A stretch of 64,000 bases of DNA. Source: Pegoplata infirma. Lineage: Eukaryota > Arthropoda > Insecta > Diptera > Anthomyiidae. The stretch is from positions 145,648,275-145,712,274 of the forward strand of contig OY992537.1 of NCBI GenBank assembly GCA_963921195.1, written 5' to 3'. Below the pieces are notes generated by a model, which saw only the letters and a program-made list of their open reading frames with translations, was not told where the DNA came from and ran no database searches. Made by a program: the position numbers and the translations under genes. Shown here piece by piece: positions 1-11,931 of the stretch; the stretch's first letter is position 1; each line of letters starts with the position of its first letter.

Positions 1-792
1 CTGGTATGTTAAGCCATTCAATATTTCGCAGAGTACAAAACTCATCAATATTTGCCTAATGTTGCTCGCTGGCAAACATATGAAAAATTTCATTAAGGCT
101 ATTTGCGGCTCCAATGAAGTTTGTGCCATTATCCGAGTATACTTTTAATGGACATCCCCTTCTTGCCACAAATCTTTTCAGAGCTCCTATAAAGGCTGCT
201 GAAGTTAAGTCTGACACTACCTCCAAATGTACAGCTTTTGTAGTAAAACAAACAAAAACACAGACATATGATTTATCTGTTCTTTTTCCTCTAACTTTAT
301 GATGAATCTTAATCGGCCCGAGGAAATCAATTCCAACATTTAAGAAGGGTCGAGTTCTTATTACTCTGTCCTCTGGTAGATTTCCCATAAGCTGATGCAT
401 ATGTCTAGGTGCTATTCTGAAACACCTATAACACTTATGAACTATTCTCTTTGCCAACTGCCTACCACGTAGTGGCCAAAACTGTTGCCTCACAATAGCC
501 AATAACCCTTGTGGCCCTATATGCAAATGCTGTACATGGATATATTCTATCATCAGCTCTACAACGTTATCCTTGTACGGGAGAAGTATAGGGTGTTTAG
601 CCTCATAAGACAAACTACTATTTTCTAACCTACCTCCGACTCGTATTATTGTTCTCATCCAGTATTGGGCACAGGGTCGTCAAATTTGATGATTTACCTA
701 AAGATTTTTTTGACTTTAATATCTTCATTTCTTCATGAAAATTATCCCTTTGTATATCTTTTATCATTATTGTTAATGCCCTTTTTCTGTAC
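1..792 (-). pseudogene. BEL-1 pol, integrase part (broken)
   Basis: This is the 3' part of BEL-1 pol. The best open stretch is 658..56 (200 codons). It has the integrase zinc-binding region (HxxxxH near 550-520, CYRC near 425) followed by the catalytic core. A GIDFLGP block and the SDNGTNF motif near 110-130 carry two of the expected acidic residues. The linker upstream (792 to about 650) is open in a different frame, so there is a frameshift near 650. Codons 55..53 are a stop, beyond which integrase-like sequence continues to base 1. It is separated from the rest of pol by the insertion 801..4990. Confidence 0.85.
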
Positions 793-1819
793 TCTATGAA
801 TAGGGTTGCCATCCGTCCTCTTTTCCCCGGACACCGTCCTCTTTTTTAGGGCGTCCGGGGCAGTCCTACTTCTTTTTTAGAAAATGTCCGGGGTTGTCCT
901 ACTTTTTGCATTTTTCCCACACATTTTTTTTTACTACTTCTTAAGGTTTAAATTATTGGCATCGCTGTATTTTCGCTTACCAGCAGTAATGTCAACATTT
1001 TTTTTTTTTTAATTTTGTAGCTTTATGAGAGCAAAACGCACACAAAGAAAAAAAACACTTAAAAACTCGTATATTTCGAGGAAAAAGTAATTTATGTAGT
1101 GCGAAAAAACTACGTTAGCATCACTTATTATCAGCTGTTGTGTGTCTTTAAGTTTGCTCTCCGAAAAAAGATTTGTGTATCAAAAATTTATCTGAATTTA
1201 TTAAAATTCAAAAGTAATTTTCTTAAAATTCCCAGTCAGAAAAATTCAATCGCAAAAGCGTTGTGAAAGCGTTGTGGACGGTTGTACGAGCGTTCTGTAC
1301 ACCAACTTCAAAGCGCCTTTAGATAATCCGAATGATAACATCGATCTACGCTAGGTTTAAAGCGTTTTAAAAGCGATGTAAAAAAGTGCTTTGAGAACGT
1401 TTTTTTAAAGTCATCAAAGCGCTTTTAAAACCCAAAGTAAAGAATTTCTGTTTTAGTTCGGGTATAATAATTTGTTTGATACAAAGTGAAATCCGAAAAA
1501 AAAATTTTCTGCCCCAAAAATTTTTCCAAAAAATGTTCGAAACTTAGAAAATTTATTCATACTGAAAATAGTATGAAGGAGAGGTGGACATCACTGACTA
1601 CGTGCAGGATATCTAGAACCCTGTGGCACAGACTAATACAGACTCGACATAAGTGACAGGTGTCAAAAAAGTAGTTCTGAACCACATGGTTAATATTTTC
1701 AAATTATTCTACGAATTAGGTTAGAAAGAGAAAACTAATATAACGCGCCATAAGAAAAATAGATGCCAGATCGGATTTTGTTGTTTCACTCACTCCTAAG
1801 TCGTAGAAAGTGTTGCCAT

Positions 1820-3721
1820 TTTATTTATTTATTTATCGTATGGCACTGATACAAACAATTATAATTTTAGAGATATAGCATTACGAATTTAACGGATTTT
1901 ACAACAAAGTTTAGCATATTTTGAAGGAAAAATAGTATAGATAATAATTAGATATTGATGTCAATATTCTTTAGCCACCGGACGGCATCTGGGCCAGCAT
2001 TGTTTAGTTCGTGTAGTTCGCCATGAAATTTACGATGGGGGCAGTCTTTTATAATGTGGTGAATGGTTTGATTAACATCACTGCAATCACATAATGGCGA
2101 AACAGCAGAGCCCCATTTAAAAAGAGTAGCTGCGCACCTTCCATTGTTTGTCCGTATACGGTTAAGCCTAACCCATATAGGCCTAGGCAATTCTGATCCC
2201 GGAGGCATACAAGTCAAGTCCTGTATTTTCATTAAGTCATCACATGAAGCTTGGTTCCAATTATTAAGCCAGATGTTATATGGGTCATAATTATTGTTTT
2301 CGAGACTTTCAGCTAGTTTTAATGGAGGTTTTCGGGATATGAGACGGTCGTCATTAGCAGCTTCAATATATTGGTGTATGTTAAGGCTAGGATTGGCGAT
2401 TATTTTTCGATGTTCGCGGAGTAGTGCGTTCTGACGTCTCAGATTTGGTGGTAGGATATTACTTAGAACAGGTAAAAATCTTAATGGAGTTGAAGACATT
2501 GTACCTGTTATTAGTCGCATACATGCATTTAGTTGAGTATCTAATTTGTTTACGTGGGGGCTATTAAGCCAGACCGGTGCGCAGTATTCTGCAGAAGAAT
2601 AAACCAGTCCGAGTGAGGCTGAGCGCAGTGTTTTTGCAGAAGCTCCCCAGGTAGTTGACGCAAGTTTTTGGATAATATTGTTACGCGTTTTAACTTTGTT
2701 AGCAGTATTTTCTATGTGCTTTTTAAAAGATAGTGTTCTATCAAGGGTAACTCCAAGGTATTTTGGTGTTGGATTAAAGGGTAGGATAGTATCTCCAAAA
2801 CGAACGTTAAGCTTTAGATCAGATTGACTATTATTGAGGTGAAAACATGTTACTTCCGTCTTGCTAAGGCTAGGACACAGACGCCATTTTTTAAAATAAT
2901 TTCCAAGTGATAGCAGGTCAGTTGTAAGGACAGATTCAGCATCTTTTACTAAGTAGCGTTGAGTGGCTATAGCGATGTCATCAGCGTAGGAGAACTTTTT
3001 TGAGTACGTTGATGGGAGGTCATGAGTGTAGAGATTAAATAGAAGCGGGGCAAGTACAGATCCTTGGGGGAGTCCATTATTAAGTTTACACTTTCTGCTT
3101 TGTTTGTTTCCAAGATACACTATAAAATGACGATCACTTAACATATTGTTGAGAAGAGTAGCAGTTCGAATGCAAGGGATAACTTTTAGAAATTTATAGA
3201 TCAGTCCGTCTTTCCAGACCGTGTCATACGCAGCTTTGAGATCTATAAATGCAACGGATGTCTTGAGTTTTGATTGAAAACCAGCCTCAATGTAGGTCGT
3301 TAAGGATAGTACCTGATCAGTGCAGCTACGTCCCGATCTAAACCCGCCTGCTCTACAGGAACGAAAATTTGAGTTCAATCGGACAGTTTTAAAAAAAAAT
3401 TGTCCGCCATATTGGATCCGCCATTTTGATTTTTTTGGTTTTTAGCTAAATTTTGTAATCAGCGACCTCAAATTCCTCTAGAAGCACATTATCAGACGGA
3501 TCCAACAACGATAAAGATTTTTGGCCGGAATTGGATCTTGCTGGCCCTCTGTGCAATGTGACAATTTTTTAAGGAAATATAAAAGGTACCAAAAGTACAG
3601 ATTTTTACCCTTTTTACCCCCTTAGAATCAACATTGGCAATAATCCAGCCGTACTGGATCTATATTCCAGGATGTGAACATACTGTCCAAATTTCAAGTT
3701 TCTATGACCATTATTTCAGGA
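1820..3721 (-). mobile_element. 5'-truncated non-LTR retrotransposon with 46-bp flanking direct repeat
   Basis: The inserted segment lies between two identical 46-bp direct repeats, 1774..1819 and 3722..3767, which I read as an unusually long TSD. On the minus strand the 3' end is an (AAAT)n tail at 1820-1840, downstream of the RT ORF. The 5' portion (3380..3721) is not coding. It contains a GTCCGCCATATTGGATCC-type stretch that may belong to another repeat. An alternative is two copies of a dispersed repeat flanking an unrelated insertion. Confidence 0.6.
1948..3378 (-). pseudogene. Reverse transcriptase of a CR1/jockey-group non-LTR element (5' truncated)
   Basis: The 476-codon open frame lacks the endonuclease and the first RT blocks. 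Visible RT features, in order: AGFRSGRSCTDQVL (block 2a region), AFIDLKAAYDTVW with the first catalytic Asp near residue 47, GLPQGSVLAPLLFNLY, and YADD with the catalytic Asp pair near residue 133. A thumb-like region follows, with the AEYCAPVW and LNACMRLITGT stretches typical of the group, and then a Cys/His tail (CDCSD...HHIIKDC). The methionine used as start is only the first in an already truncated frame. No internal stops are seen, which suggests a fairly recent insertion. Confidence 0.85.
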
Positions 3722-3879
3722 GATTTTGTTGTTTCACTCACTCCTAAGTCGTAGAAAGTGTTGCCATGTTAACGTATAACGGACTAAAAACCGCTCTGTT
3801 TTCTCCTAAAATCGCTTAGTTTTTCCCCATTTTTTTCTCATAAAACTCTACTGTCGAGTCTGTTTATAGTCTGTGCCTG

Positions 3880-4316
3880 TGGCCACTGCCGAATCCTAAG
3901 AGGACAAAAAGTCTTCTTACTTTTGGCAAACGGACGGTTAGCCTATTAGTTGGAGTACTTACAGGACACTGTATGATTGGCCAAATGGCCGTGCGTATGG
4001 GAATTTCTGATAGGGACTATTGTAGGAGCTGTGGGGAAGTGGAGGAAGAGGAGTCAGTGAAGCACTTGCTATGCGAATGTCCGGGTCTAATGAGGAGCCG
4101 CCTTAAGCATTTAGGGCAAAGATTTTTCGATGACCTGGACTGCCTAAGCGGCGTCTCATTGACGTCTCTAGCGGAATACCTCAGGGAAACGGGGTGGTTT
4201 AAAAAGTAGAACTTTGTATCAGAGAGGGAGAGGGGAAATATGATTAGGGGAATCACAATGGGCCTTATGGCCTCCGAGTGAACTCGCCAAATGGCGAGCG
4301 CCCATCCAACCTAACC
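3880..4316 (+). mobile_element. 3' end fragment of an R1/LOA/I-group non-LTR retrotransposon
   Basis: A 110-codon open stretch (3880..4209) shows the C-terminal tail seen after RNase H in these elements: LVGVLTGHC, then CRSCGEVEEEESVKHLLCEC, a CxxC...HxxxC zinc-binding arrangement, ending in GWFKK. A short GC-rich 3' UTR follows and ends in CCAACCTAACCTA, close to the CCTAA-like tail of the separate fragment at 61091..61772. The 5' end is truncated, and no clear TSD was found. Confidence 0.75.
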
Positions 4317-5197
4317 TAGAAAATTTAAAAAGAAAATTCTAAAAACATTTTTGATCATTTTTTTTTACTTAAAAAACAAAAAAAAAAATTTTATTCAAAA
4401 ATAGTTTCGGAACTTAGAAATTTTTTTTCCAAAAAAAATCTAAAAACTCTTAAAACGTTTTTCGAATATGCTCGCAAAGCGTTACAAAAAAACGCTTTGA
4501 TATAGCTTTTTTTTTGTTATAGTGCTTTCAGAACACTTCTCAAAAACGCTCGCAAAGCGTTTGAAAATAGCGTTTAACTGTTGTCAATTTCTGCTTGGGT
4601 TATTTAGAACACTTTTAAATGAAAATGGAAATTTTTGAAAAACAAATAGAATTTTCTGAAAAGCATTTAAAAAATTCAAAACTCTGATATACATTGATAA
4701 TTTTTGACTTATATTTAGAAATTTTTTAAATATAACTTGAAATTTTTGAATTATAAATAGATACATATTTCCGAAACATAATTGAATGAATATTTCCAAA
4801 ATATTGAAATATAATTGAAAAAAAAAAAAAGATTTCTTAATAAAAATGATTTTTTTTGCATTTTGTATTGCGTTGTTGCACTTTTCTTAAATTAATTTAT
4901 TAAAAAAAAATTGTCCTCTTTTCTGGGTCAAATGTCCTCCTTTTTTGAGGTTGACGTCCTCTTTTTCTCAAAATGCAAATGGCAACCCTATCTATGAAGG
5001 ACTTAGTATTTTCCTTTTTGATTTTATCTATAAATTTTAAAACATGTGCCATGATATTTTGAAGGACTTTAAAGCTATTCCTATGGTTAATGTCCCGCCA
5101 CCACGAATGTGCCTCTTGCACTATTAAAGCCTTGGCCGTTTTTTTAAGCTCTGCTCTTTATTTGTTAAAACTGACTTCTCATGAACCGTTTTCTGCT

Positions 5198-8100
5198 TCA
5201 AAAATTTGGGTCCTTGAAACCAAAATGAACTATTAAATTTTCATTTGCCAATAAACCCCTTGATATAAGATCGGCTGGATTTTCCTCCGACCTTACATGT
5301 GTCCATTTCGATATATCACTATTGGACTGAATATAACTAACCCTGTTAGATACAAATATCTGCAATTTTGCAGGATCTATTTTAATCCAACTTAAAACTA
5401 TCGTGGAGTCCGAATAATAATACACGCTAATCGATTGTAATTTCAGGCTCTCAATAACCACTTTAATTAATTCTACTAGTAAAACACTAGCACAAAGTTC
5501 CAATCTTGGCAGTGTAATTGTCTTAATTGGGGCCACTCTTGATTTAGATGCTGCTATTTGGGTAAAAATGTTACCGCAGCCATCCATAGATTTAACATAA
5601 ACTACCGCACCGTATGCCTTCATGGATGCGTCACAAAAACCGTGTAATTCAATTTGTGTTGGGTTGACACAAATTATATGCCTGGGCACTTTCACACTAT
5701 TCAAATGTATCAAGCTTTCCCTAATGGATTTCCATTTTAAATCAATTGCTTCAGGTACTTTTTCATGCCAATCAATTTTCAACTTCCATAATTCTTGCAA
5801 GAGTATTTTTGTTGTTACCACGACTGGACCCACTAGACCAAGTGGATCAAACAGTCTTGAAATTTGACTTAAGATTGTTCGTTTAGAAACCTTCTCCAAT
5901 TCTTCCCAATTGCACTTAAAGCCCAATTCATCAGAATTTGGATTCCAGCTAACCCCTAATGCTTTAACAGTATTCAATTGGTCAGACTTTATCTGTAAAT
6001 TTATTTCTTGATCTTTTTCATCAATACCTTCAAGTATTGATTTTTCATTGGAACACCACTTCCTTAATGGCATGCCAAATTCTAACATAACTTGATTTAT
6101 GTTCTTTTGAAGTGACTTAACGGAATCTAGACAGTTTCCTCCTGTCATTAAATCATCCATGTAAAAATCACCTCTAATTGCTGCAGATTCTGCTGGAAAA
6201 CAGTTCGTTTTAATATCAGCAATTTTTTGCAAACATTTTACTGCTAAGTATGGGGCGGACGATGTACCATAAGTAACGGTGTTAAGTGCATATGTTTGTA
6301 TACTCTCATTTGGATTCCAACGCCAATATATTGGTTGATATTTCCTATCAGCTTCTTGTACCCAAATTTGTCTATACATTTTTTCAATATCTGCTGAAAA
6401 TACATACCGATGTTTTCTAAAGCGTAGCAGAATATTGAAGAGATCTTCTTGCATTCGAGGACCAGTATGTAAAATGTCATTTAATGACAAATTTGTCGTT
6501 GTTTTGCAAGAGCCATCAAAAACAACGCGTAATTTTGTAGAGGTGCTTTCTGGTCTAAGCACACAATGATGTGGTAAGTAATACCCACTATTTATTTTCA
6601 AATGTTTGGACAGTAACTCCATATGACCCATTTCTAAATATTTTCTTAAAAAATCGTTATATTGAACCCTTAAATCGTGGTTCTTTTCCAATTTTCTCTC
6701 CAGAGCAAAAAATCTTCTTTTTGCAATTACACTAGAATTCCCCAATAAATTAGTACTATTTTTGAATGGTAACGAAACTTGAAATTTACCATCCATACCA
6801 ATTTTCATATTCTTATTAAATAAGTCTTCACATTCTTTCTCCGCATTTGTGAGTTTATTTATTTTTGGAATTTCCTCGATTTCCCAGAATTTTTGTAACA
6901 GTTCATCACTCGAAGTACGAACAGTTGCGACAATATTCGGTTCCAGTTTGGAATTTAAAATTTTCGCAGAGCCACCAACGATCCACCCAAGCTTTGTGTT
7001 CTGCAAAATTACTTTGTTCTTTTTATCCTTGAACTGACCTTCAAGCATAATGTCAAAGAACAGTTCTGCTCCTATGAGCATATCTATACCCTTTGCAATG
7101 TTATATTCTGGGTCCGCTAGTTTGATATCGGAGGAAAAATTACCTCCTACTATTGGTTTTTCTGGTACATTTGATAATATGGTTTGTATTACCAACGCTT
7201 CCAGATAAGTTTTGTAACTAGAGGATTTAGATCTTAGCTTTACTGCTACTTTTTCGTTAATTTCAGACTTTTTCCTTGATAAGCCTTCAATTTCCCTGTT
7301 CGTCACTTCCCCTCTTAGTCTAAGTTGGCTTTTGAACCTCTTAGTCATCAAGCACACCTGAGACCCACTGTCCAAAAGAACACGACAGTTTACCCATTTA
7401 TTTGCACCGTTTTTAATCTGAACTATTGCTGTTGATAGCAATACACAAGAATTCTCGCTGACAAGGGCATTTTTCTGTGTTTGCTTTTCCCGGTGGAGAA
7501 GAGTATTGTGATCTTCACTGCACTCTTTACAAACGAATTTACTGGTACACATTTTCTTTGAGTGACCAGTCTTTAAGCATTTAGAACACACATTGTGTTC
7601 ATGTACCTTTTCCCACTTCTGTTTGGTGGGGAGGCTTCTAAATTTTGAACACCTATATAAAATATGTCCAACAGCACATCCTAATGGGCACTTTGAATAT
7701 GCTTCACTTTGTGTTTTGGAAGGAAATGCCCTATCTAGGCTTGAATTCCGAGTACCCTGCGCTTTATATCCTGCAGTCTTCACAATTTTCCCACTCGATT
7801 CAGTGAATTGGCTAGCCTTCAAAGAAAACAGTGTGCGTTTTAAAAATAGCAACAGGCTTTCAACCTTAGGCAGCTCTTCTGCATTTTCCAGTTGGTGCTC
7901 AAACTGAACTCGCAAGTAATCGTCCAGCTTTCTCTGGAGTATAAAACACAACAGCGCTTGGTGCATCTCCTCCGTCTGAATTTTCATTGCACCAAGTGCT
8001 TGCAAGCTTTCGTTTACCGTCTCTAAGAACCCGTTTACACTCCCTAAATCGTACATACAAGCTGGTACATCTAAAATAGATTTAAAATATAAGGCAGTTA

Positions 8101-8995
8101 ACTCCCTTTTGTTGGAATAAAAATCGACTAGAATTTTCCAAGCAGTGTCAAAGTTTTCGTCGGTTGAGGGCAATTTGGACATTTTTCTTGCCGCTTCCCC
8201 TTCCAATTTAGATTTCAATATGCACATCTTTTGAGTCTTTGGAATTGCTTGATCCAAAATTAATTGCTCAAACAACTCCTTAAACGTTTCCCATTCAGTA
8301 GCATTTCCACAAAATTTTGGGATGTCAATTGATGATAACTTAAAAGGAAGGGATTTTGCAAAGCTTTCAATGCCTGGTATCGTCAAATACCGATCCTTTA
8401 ACTCAAAGAAAATTTCTATGAGCTCATCGTCCGGAAAATGTCCCATATACTGAATGAACACTTGTTCAGCTGTTTTGTACTTCTCCTTGACGATGTCAAC
8501 TGACGCCTCTTTCATCCGAAATTTATCCATTTTGGCCAAATCGTCCAGGACATATTTAAACTGCCGGACTAGTCCTCTACCCTCCACACTACTTCCGGGT
8601 GATTTAGGCGGTGTTATCGCCTGTGCCGAGGTAGAAGCCGAGTTGCTAGGAGGAGCTGGAGCAGATTGACGTGTAACCTTTCCCTCCTGTTGTAGTCTTG
8701 CCCTAAGTTGACTACATAAAGCGTCGAAATTCTTTGAAGCTTTTCGGACCTCCGACGGAAAATCCTGCTTAAAGTAAGCATTCCTCTCCAACGTACTTGT
8801 TGGAGGCCGAAGGTCCTTGTCGTTTGCTTCGAATTTCACTATCAGTCGATCCCTTTGTGTTTTTAACTCCTTCGCTTGTCTTATTACTTCCTCATTAGTC
8901 GCTTCTCCTTGGAGTAACGAACTGAGGGAATTGTAGCAAGACACGATCTCATTCCCCAAATTTTCCTGCTCTTTGATTATCTCTATTGGCTCCAT
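5198..8995 (-). pseudogene. BEL-1 gag-protease-RT-RNase H polyprotein
   Basis: An uninterrupted 1265-codon frame starts at the first ATG (8995), just after the leader. The order is a gag part (DUF1759-like, roughly residues 200-400), zinc-knuckle Cys/His clusters (CSKCLKTGHSKKMC near 468), an aspartic protease (LLDSGSQVC near 537), RT (SADIEKMYRQ; FYMDD near 943) and RNase H-like sequence (HGFCDAS near 1117, YYSDST near 1189, ENPADLISRG near the end). The frame stops in the linker to integrase. Related sequence continues in another frame just downstream (about 5215 to 4999), so a small frameshift ends the ORF. The enzymes would copy the element RNA into cDNA in cytoplasmic particles. Lack of a linked integrase makes this copy non-functional. 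Confidence 0.9.
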
Positions 8996-9726
8996 TGTAA
9001 ATTCGCTTTTGCAACAGAAAATTTTAAAAACACTTGTTTACTGGATACGTTTTCCAGTAAGAACAAAATAACAAAATTCCCAAAAAATATATACTTTTCT
9101 TAGCAAAATAGATATACCAAAGCCTACAGGTCACAAGAACAAAACCAAGGTTTAAAAAAAAAATATTTATTTACTTATTTTTATTTTTTTTTTTTAACGC
9201 AATAAACCAAATAGTCGCGTGAAAAATATTAAATCATGGCAATAACAAGTGATATTCCGCAAAAAAAACAAAAACAAATAAGATATAGATATACCGAAAT
9301 AAGCAAAACGAATTATTATCGTGAAGAAATCAAATTGTAAAAAAAAACAAGTTATTTAATTAAAAAAAAATTTAAATAAATTTGAAATTATACAAAAATA
9401 GAATCATTGACTTACCAATTTTGTTTTTAATTTAATTTTTTTATTTTTGTTTTTAATTTTTTCCGAACCGAACCGTATTTTTTTTGTTTTATGTTTTATA
9501 TTTTTCACTTTATTTTTTAAAATATATTTTGCACATATATTTTTTTTATTTTTATTTTTTTTAATTTAAAAATAATATTTTTAATATTTTTCACTTTTTT
9601 ATTTAAAATATTTTTTGCATATATATTTTTTCACATTAAACTATATTTTTATTTTTTACGCGTTACTTTAATCACTGAGTGTTTTAAGTTCCTTACCACT
9701 GGTGGGGGGAAACTTAAAATTCAATG
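8996..9726 (-). other. BEL-1 5' untranslated leader
   Basis: The interval between primer site and gag ATG is very AT-rich, with long T/A runs and near-repeated TTTTTATTTTT blocks (9420-9640). It has no open frame of note. A purine-rich GGTGGGGGGAAA-type stretch sits beside the primer site near 9700. Confidence 0.6.
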
Positions 9727-9744
9727 ATCACGTCGGGGTCACCA
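9727..9744 (-). other. Primer-binding site, tRNA-Trp type
   Basis: The minus strand reads TGGTGACCCCGACGTGAT, three bases inside the end of the LTR. It complements the 3' 18 nt (acceptor arm with CCA) of eukaryotic tRNA-Trp as I recall that tRNA. It fixes the 5' LTR boundary and the orientation of BEL-1. Confidence 0.8.
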
Positions 9745-9747
9745 AAA

Positions 9748-11491
9748 TGTGTACTTACGGTGCACAGTGTTGCGTCTTCATGTAAAGAGTGGCCAAAAAT
9801 AGAAGGAGTTAAGTTAGAGCTTTAAAATTTGGAACACTTGTTAAGATCGATAAGATCAAGAAAAATTTTGAATTTGGTCAATATCCGCCCAAGGATTCGT
9901 ATCCTTCCCATATATCCTGAAATTAAAATACGGCATAAAACGAAAACTAACGCTTTAATCTTCATGTTATTTATTGTAGTTATTACCTATAATGCCATTA
10001 ATTATTCTACAAAATTTTGTCCAATTCGGAGCAAGGATACGCCTAGCTCAAAAATGTCCTTTTTAAAATAACGTTCAGAAAAAGGGTAAAAATTGAAGTT
10101 ATTTCATGAAATTTTGAAAATCCAACTGTTATAATATGCTCAATGTATTTTCCAAAATTTGTGCAAATCGGAACAAGGATACGCCCTCCTCGAAAATGTC
10201 CTTTTTTAAAAAAGTCAAGAAAAAGTTCAAAATTCAAATTCCTTCATGAACTTTTGCATCCGCAACACTTAGAATATACCTTAAATCTTAATCAAACGAA
10301 AAAATTGAAGCAAGGATGTAATACATATATTAAAAATGTCCTAAAAAAATTTAAAAAAAAGTTTAAAAAATCCTTCGTACTTCATGAAATTCTGTTCTGA
10401 TAATGTTGAAAATACCTTATTTTAGTATAATTGAAGCAAGGATTATCCTTAACCTATCCTTAGGATATTCTTAGCGCATAAATATCCTTTTTTAATGACT
10501 TGAGAAAATTCAGGGAAATCCTTTGACCTTAAAACTATCAATAATTCACAACATTTTTGCACGTAGTATTTACAATACGTTGAATATTGTTTTTAAGTTT
10601 AAGCAAGGATATGCCTATCTCAAAAAGACCGTTATAAAATAAGCAAGTAAAAATATAGTACAACGTACTTCCTCAACAAAATCTTTCTAAATAAAAGTCT
10701 GCATCTGTTAATGTACAACTGGTGTCTAGTCAAGCATCTAGTTTGTGTCAGGCCTGGATGAAAAATAATAGTTCTTGGACCAATTTAAATAAAATTTAAA
10801 TTTTAACCGACCAATTCATTTTGCATTCTGATTTATTATATGTGTTTCATAACTATTTTTCGCAATACATTTCAAATTATCAAGGACAACTGCTGCATCT
10901 TGGTGTTTTCGTTAAAAAAATTTCCAAATTTATGTTCGGGTTCCCACAAAAAAAAAATTGATTAAAAAAAAAAGTGGAAAAACGTGGACGAGTTCTTTTG
11001 TTATTTGTAATCTACATACTTATACCAATATTTTCTGCAAAGAACTAAGCGCGCCAATGAGGGCCACAAAAATGGCTGACTATCAAATATGAAGTTTGCA
11101 AAATAAATTAGTATTTTCTTTGGAACTCACTTTATAACAGCGTTACTTGCCATATGATTAACTTATGTCGATCAAAACAGCATTATCATACAAGCAACAT
11201 ATCTAACTTAAAACTTCATTACCAATAAGGTCGAATTTTAAATGCAATATAATTATTTAACCGTTACAAGTACATGTGGATTTCAAAGATTTTAGAGCCA
11301 AAATATGATATATTTCAAAAAGTTCAATTTTAGAGACATGTAACTTAAAAACTATTAAAGATATCTATAAACTGTTTTGGATTTGTTTTATTTATGATGT
11401 TTTCTTAAAATAAAATTCATATAACCTTAAGTTTTAAGACATTAAGTTTGACCATTTATGGCCAAGGTCACAACACTGTGCGGTGTACACA
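9748..11491 (-). repeat. BEL-1 5' LTR, 1744 bp, with internal degenerate tandem repeats
   Basis: The ends are TGTGTAC...GTACACA, and the outer 20-25 bp at each end form an imperfect inverted repeat built on a GCACAGTGTTG core. The inner end lies 3 nt from the primer site. Inside, a motif like GCAAGGATACGCC...AAAATGTCC recurs at 9889, 10031, 10173, 10310, 10436 and 10603, a period of about 140 bp. There is no coding sequence. The 3' LTR is outside the window, so the length rests on the terminal inverted repeat and the primer site, not on an LTR pair. Confidence 0.7.
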
Positions 11492-11514
11492 CGGAAATAA
11501 AACAAACGACGGAG

Positions 11515-11866
11515 TTTTGTGTAATTTCTTTAGAATTATCTAAATCAGGCTTTCAAGGTCATGAATTTTTTCAAAAATAAATAAAAGACTTATTTCATTT
11601 TTTCGTATTCCTACGTTTCGTCGGTATTTTCCGACATCTTCAGGGATTCGTTTTTTATTAGATCTGGCAACCATGTAAATATAAAGAAAATAACCACTAA
11701 TAAATAACAACAACAAATGAACTTAACATTTGAATAATTACACTTACAATAAGTCTTCTCGTCAATTTTACATTATTTTTAAAAAATATATATCACAGGT
11801 TTTATACGACATTAAATAACCGACACAAAACAGATTTAATTGATCAAAAATAAATGTAAACATAAA
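11515..11866 (-). repeat. Penelope pseudo-LTR, downstream copy
   Basis: Direct repeat of 14506..14857 with only a few substitutions seen (for example GTAATTT against GTTATTT near the outer end). It contains a hammerhead-like motif and precedes about 65 bp of 3' UTR after the ORF stop. Confidence 0.85.
11605..11650 (-). ncRNA. Hammerhead-ribozyme-like motif in Penelope pseudo-LTR (copy 1)
   Basis: On the minus strand: CTGAAGA (11643..11637), a 5-bp stem GTCGG/CCGAC with an A/T loop, then GAAAC immediately followed by GTA (11619..11612). This matches the CUGANGA / GAAA core with a two-base helix III and a GUA cleavage triplet. Helix I can form GGA/UCC plus weaker pairs. One extra U lies between the core and helix II, so activity is uncertain. 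Hammerhead motifs are known from Penelope-like elements. Confidence 0.5.
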
Positions 11867-11931
11867 CAACAAAAATTTTTTTAAATATCACAGTAATTAT
11901 TCTTATAGCTAAGATCAGAGTTGGAGTAAAA

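Larger units (their letters stand above)
801..4990. mobile_element. hAT-like DNA element with internal inverted repeats, 8-bp TSD
   Basis: Termini are TAGGGTTGCCAT at 801 and its complement ending at 4990. The element is flanked by a perfect 8-bp duplication TCTATGAA (793..800 and 4991..4998). The inner ends repeat a GTCCTC-rich motif in inverted orientation, and the subterminal parts carry clusters of AAAGCGCTTT-like palindromes (1240-1440 and 4440-4570). No transposase was recognised, so it is non-autonomous. The TSD length and a YARNG-type terminus fit hAT. It splits BEL-1 pol and contains two non-LTR fragments (1820..3721 and about 3880..4316). Confidence 0.85.
1..11491 (-). mobile_element. 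BEL/Pao LTR retrotransposon BEL-1, 3' end beyond window
   Basis: Reading on the minus strand, the order is 5' LTR (11491..9748), a tRNA-Trp primer site, an untranslated leader, gag-protease-RT-RNase H in one ORF (8995..5198), and integrase (about 792 to 1). The domain order and sequence style (DUF1759-type gag, retropepsin, RT with YMDD, integrase with SDNGTNF) are those of BEL/Pao. The 3' LTR would lie to the left of base 1. The element is dead: frameshifts near 5200 and 650, a stop at 53..55, and a 4.2-kb hAT-like insertion between RNase H and integrase. Confidence 0.9.
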
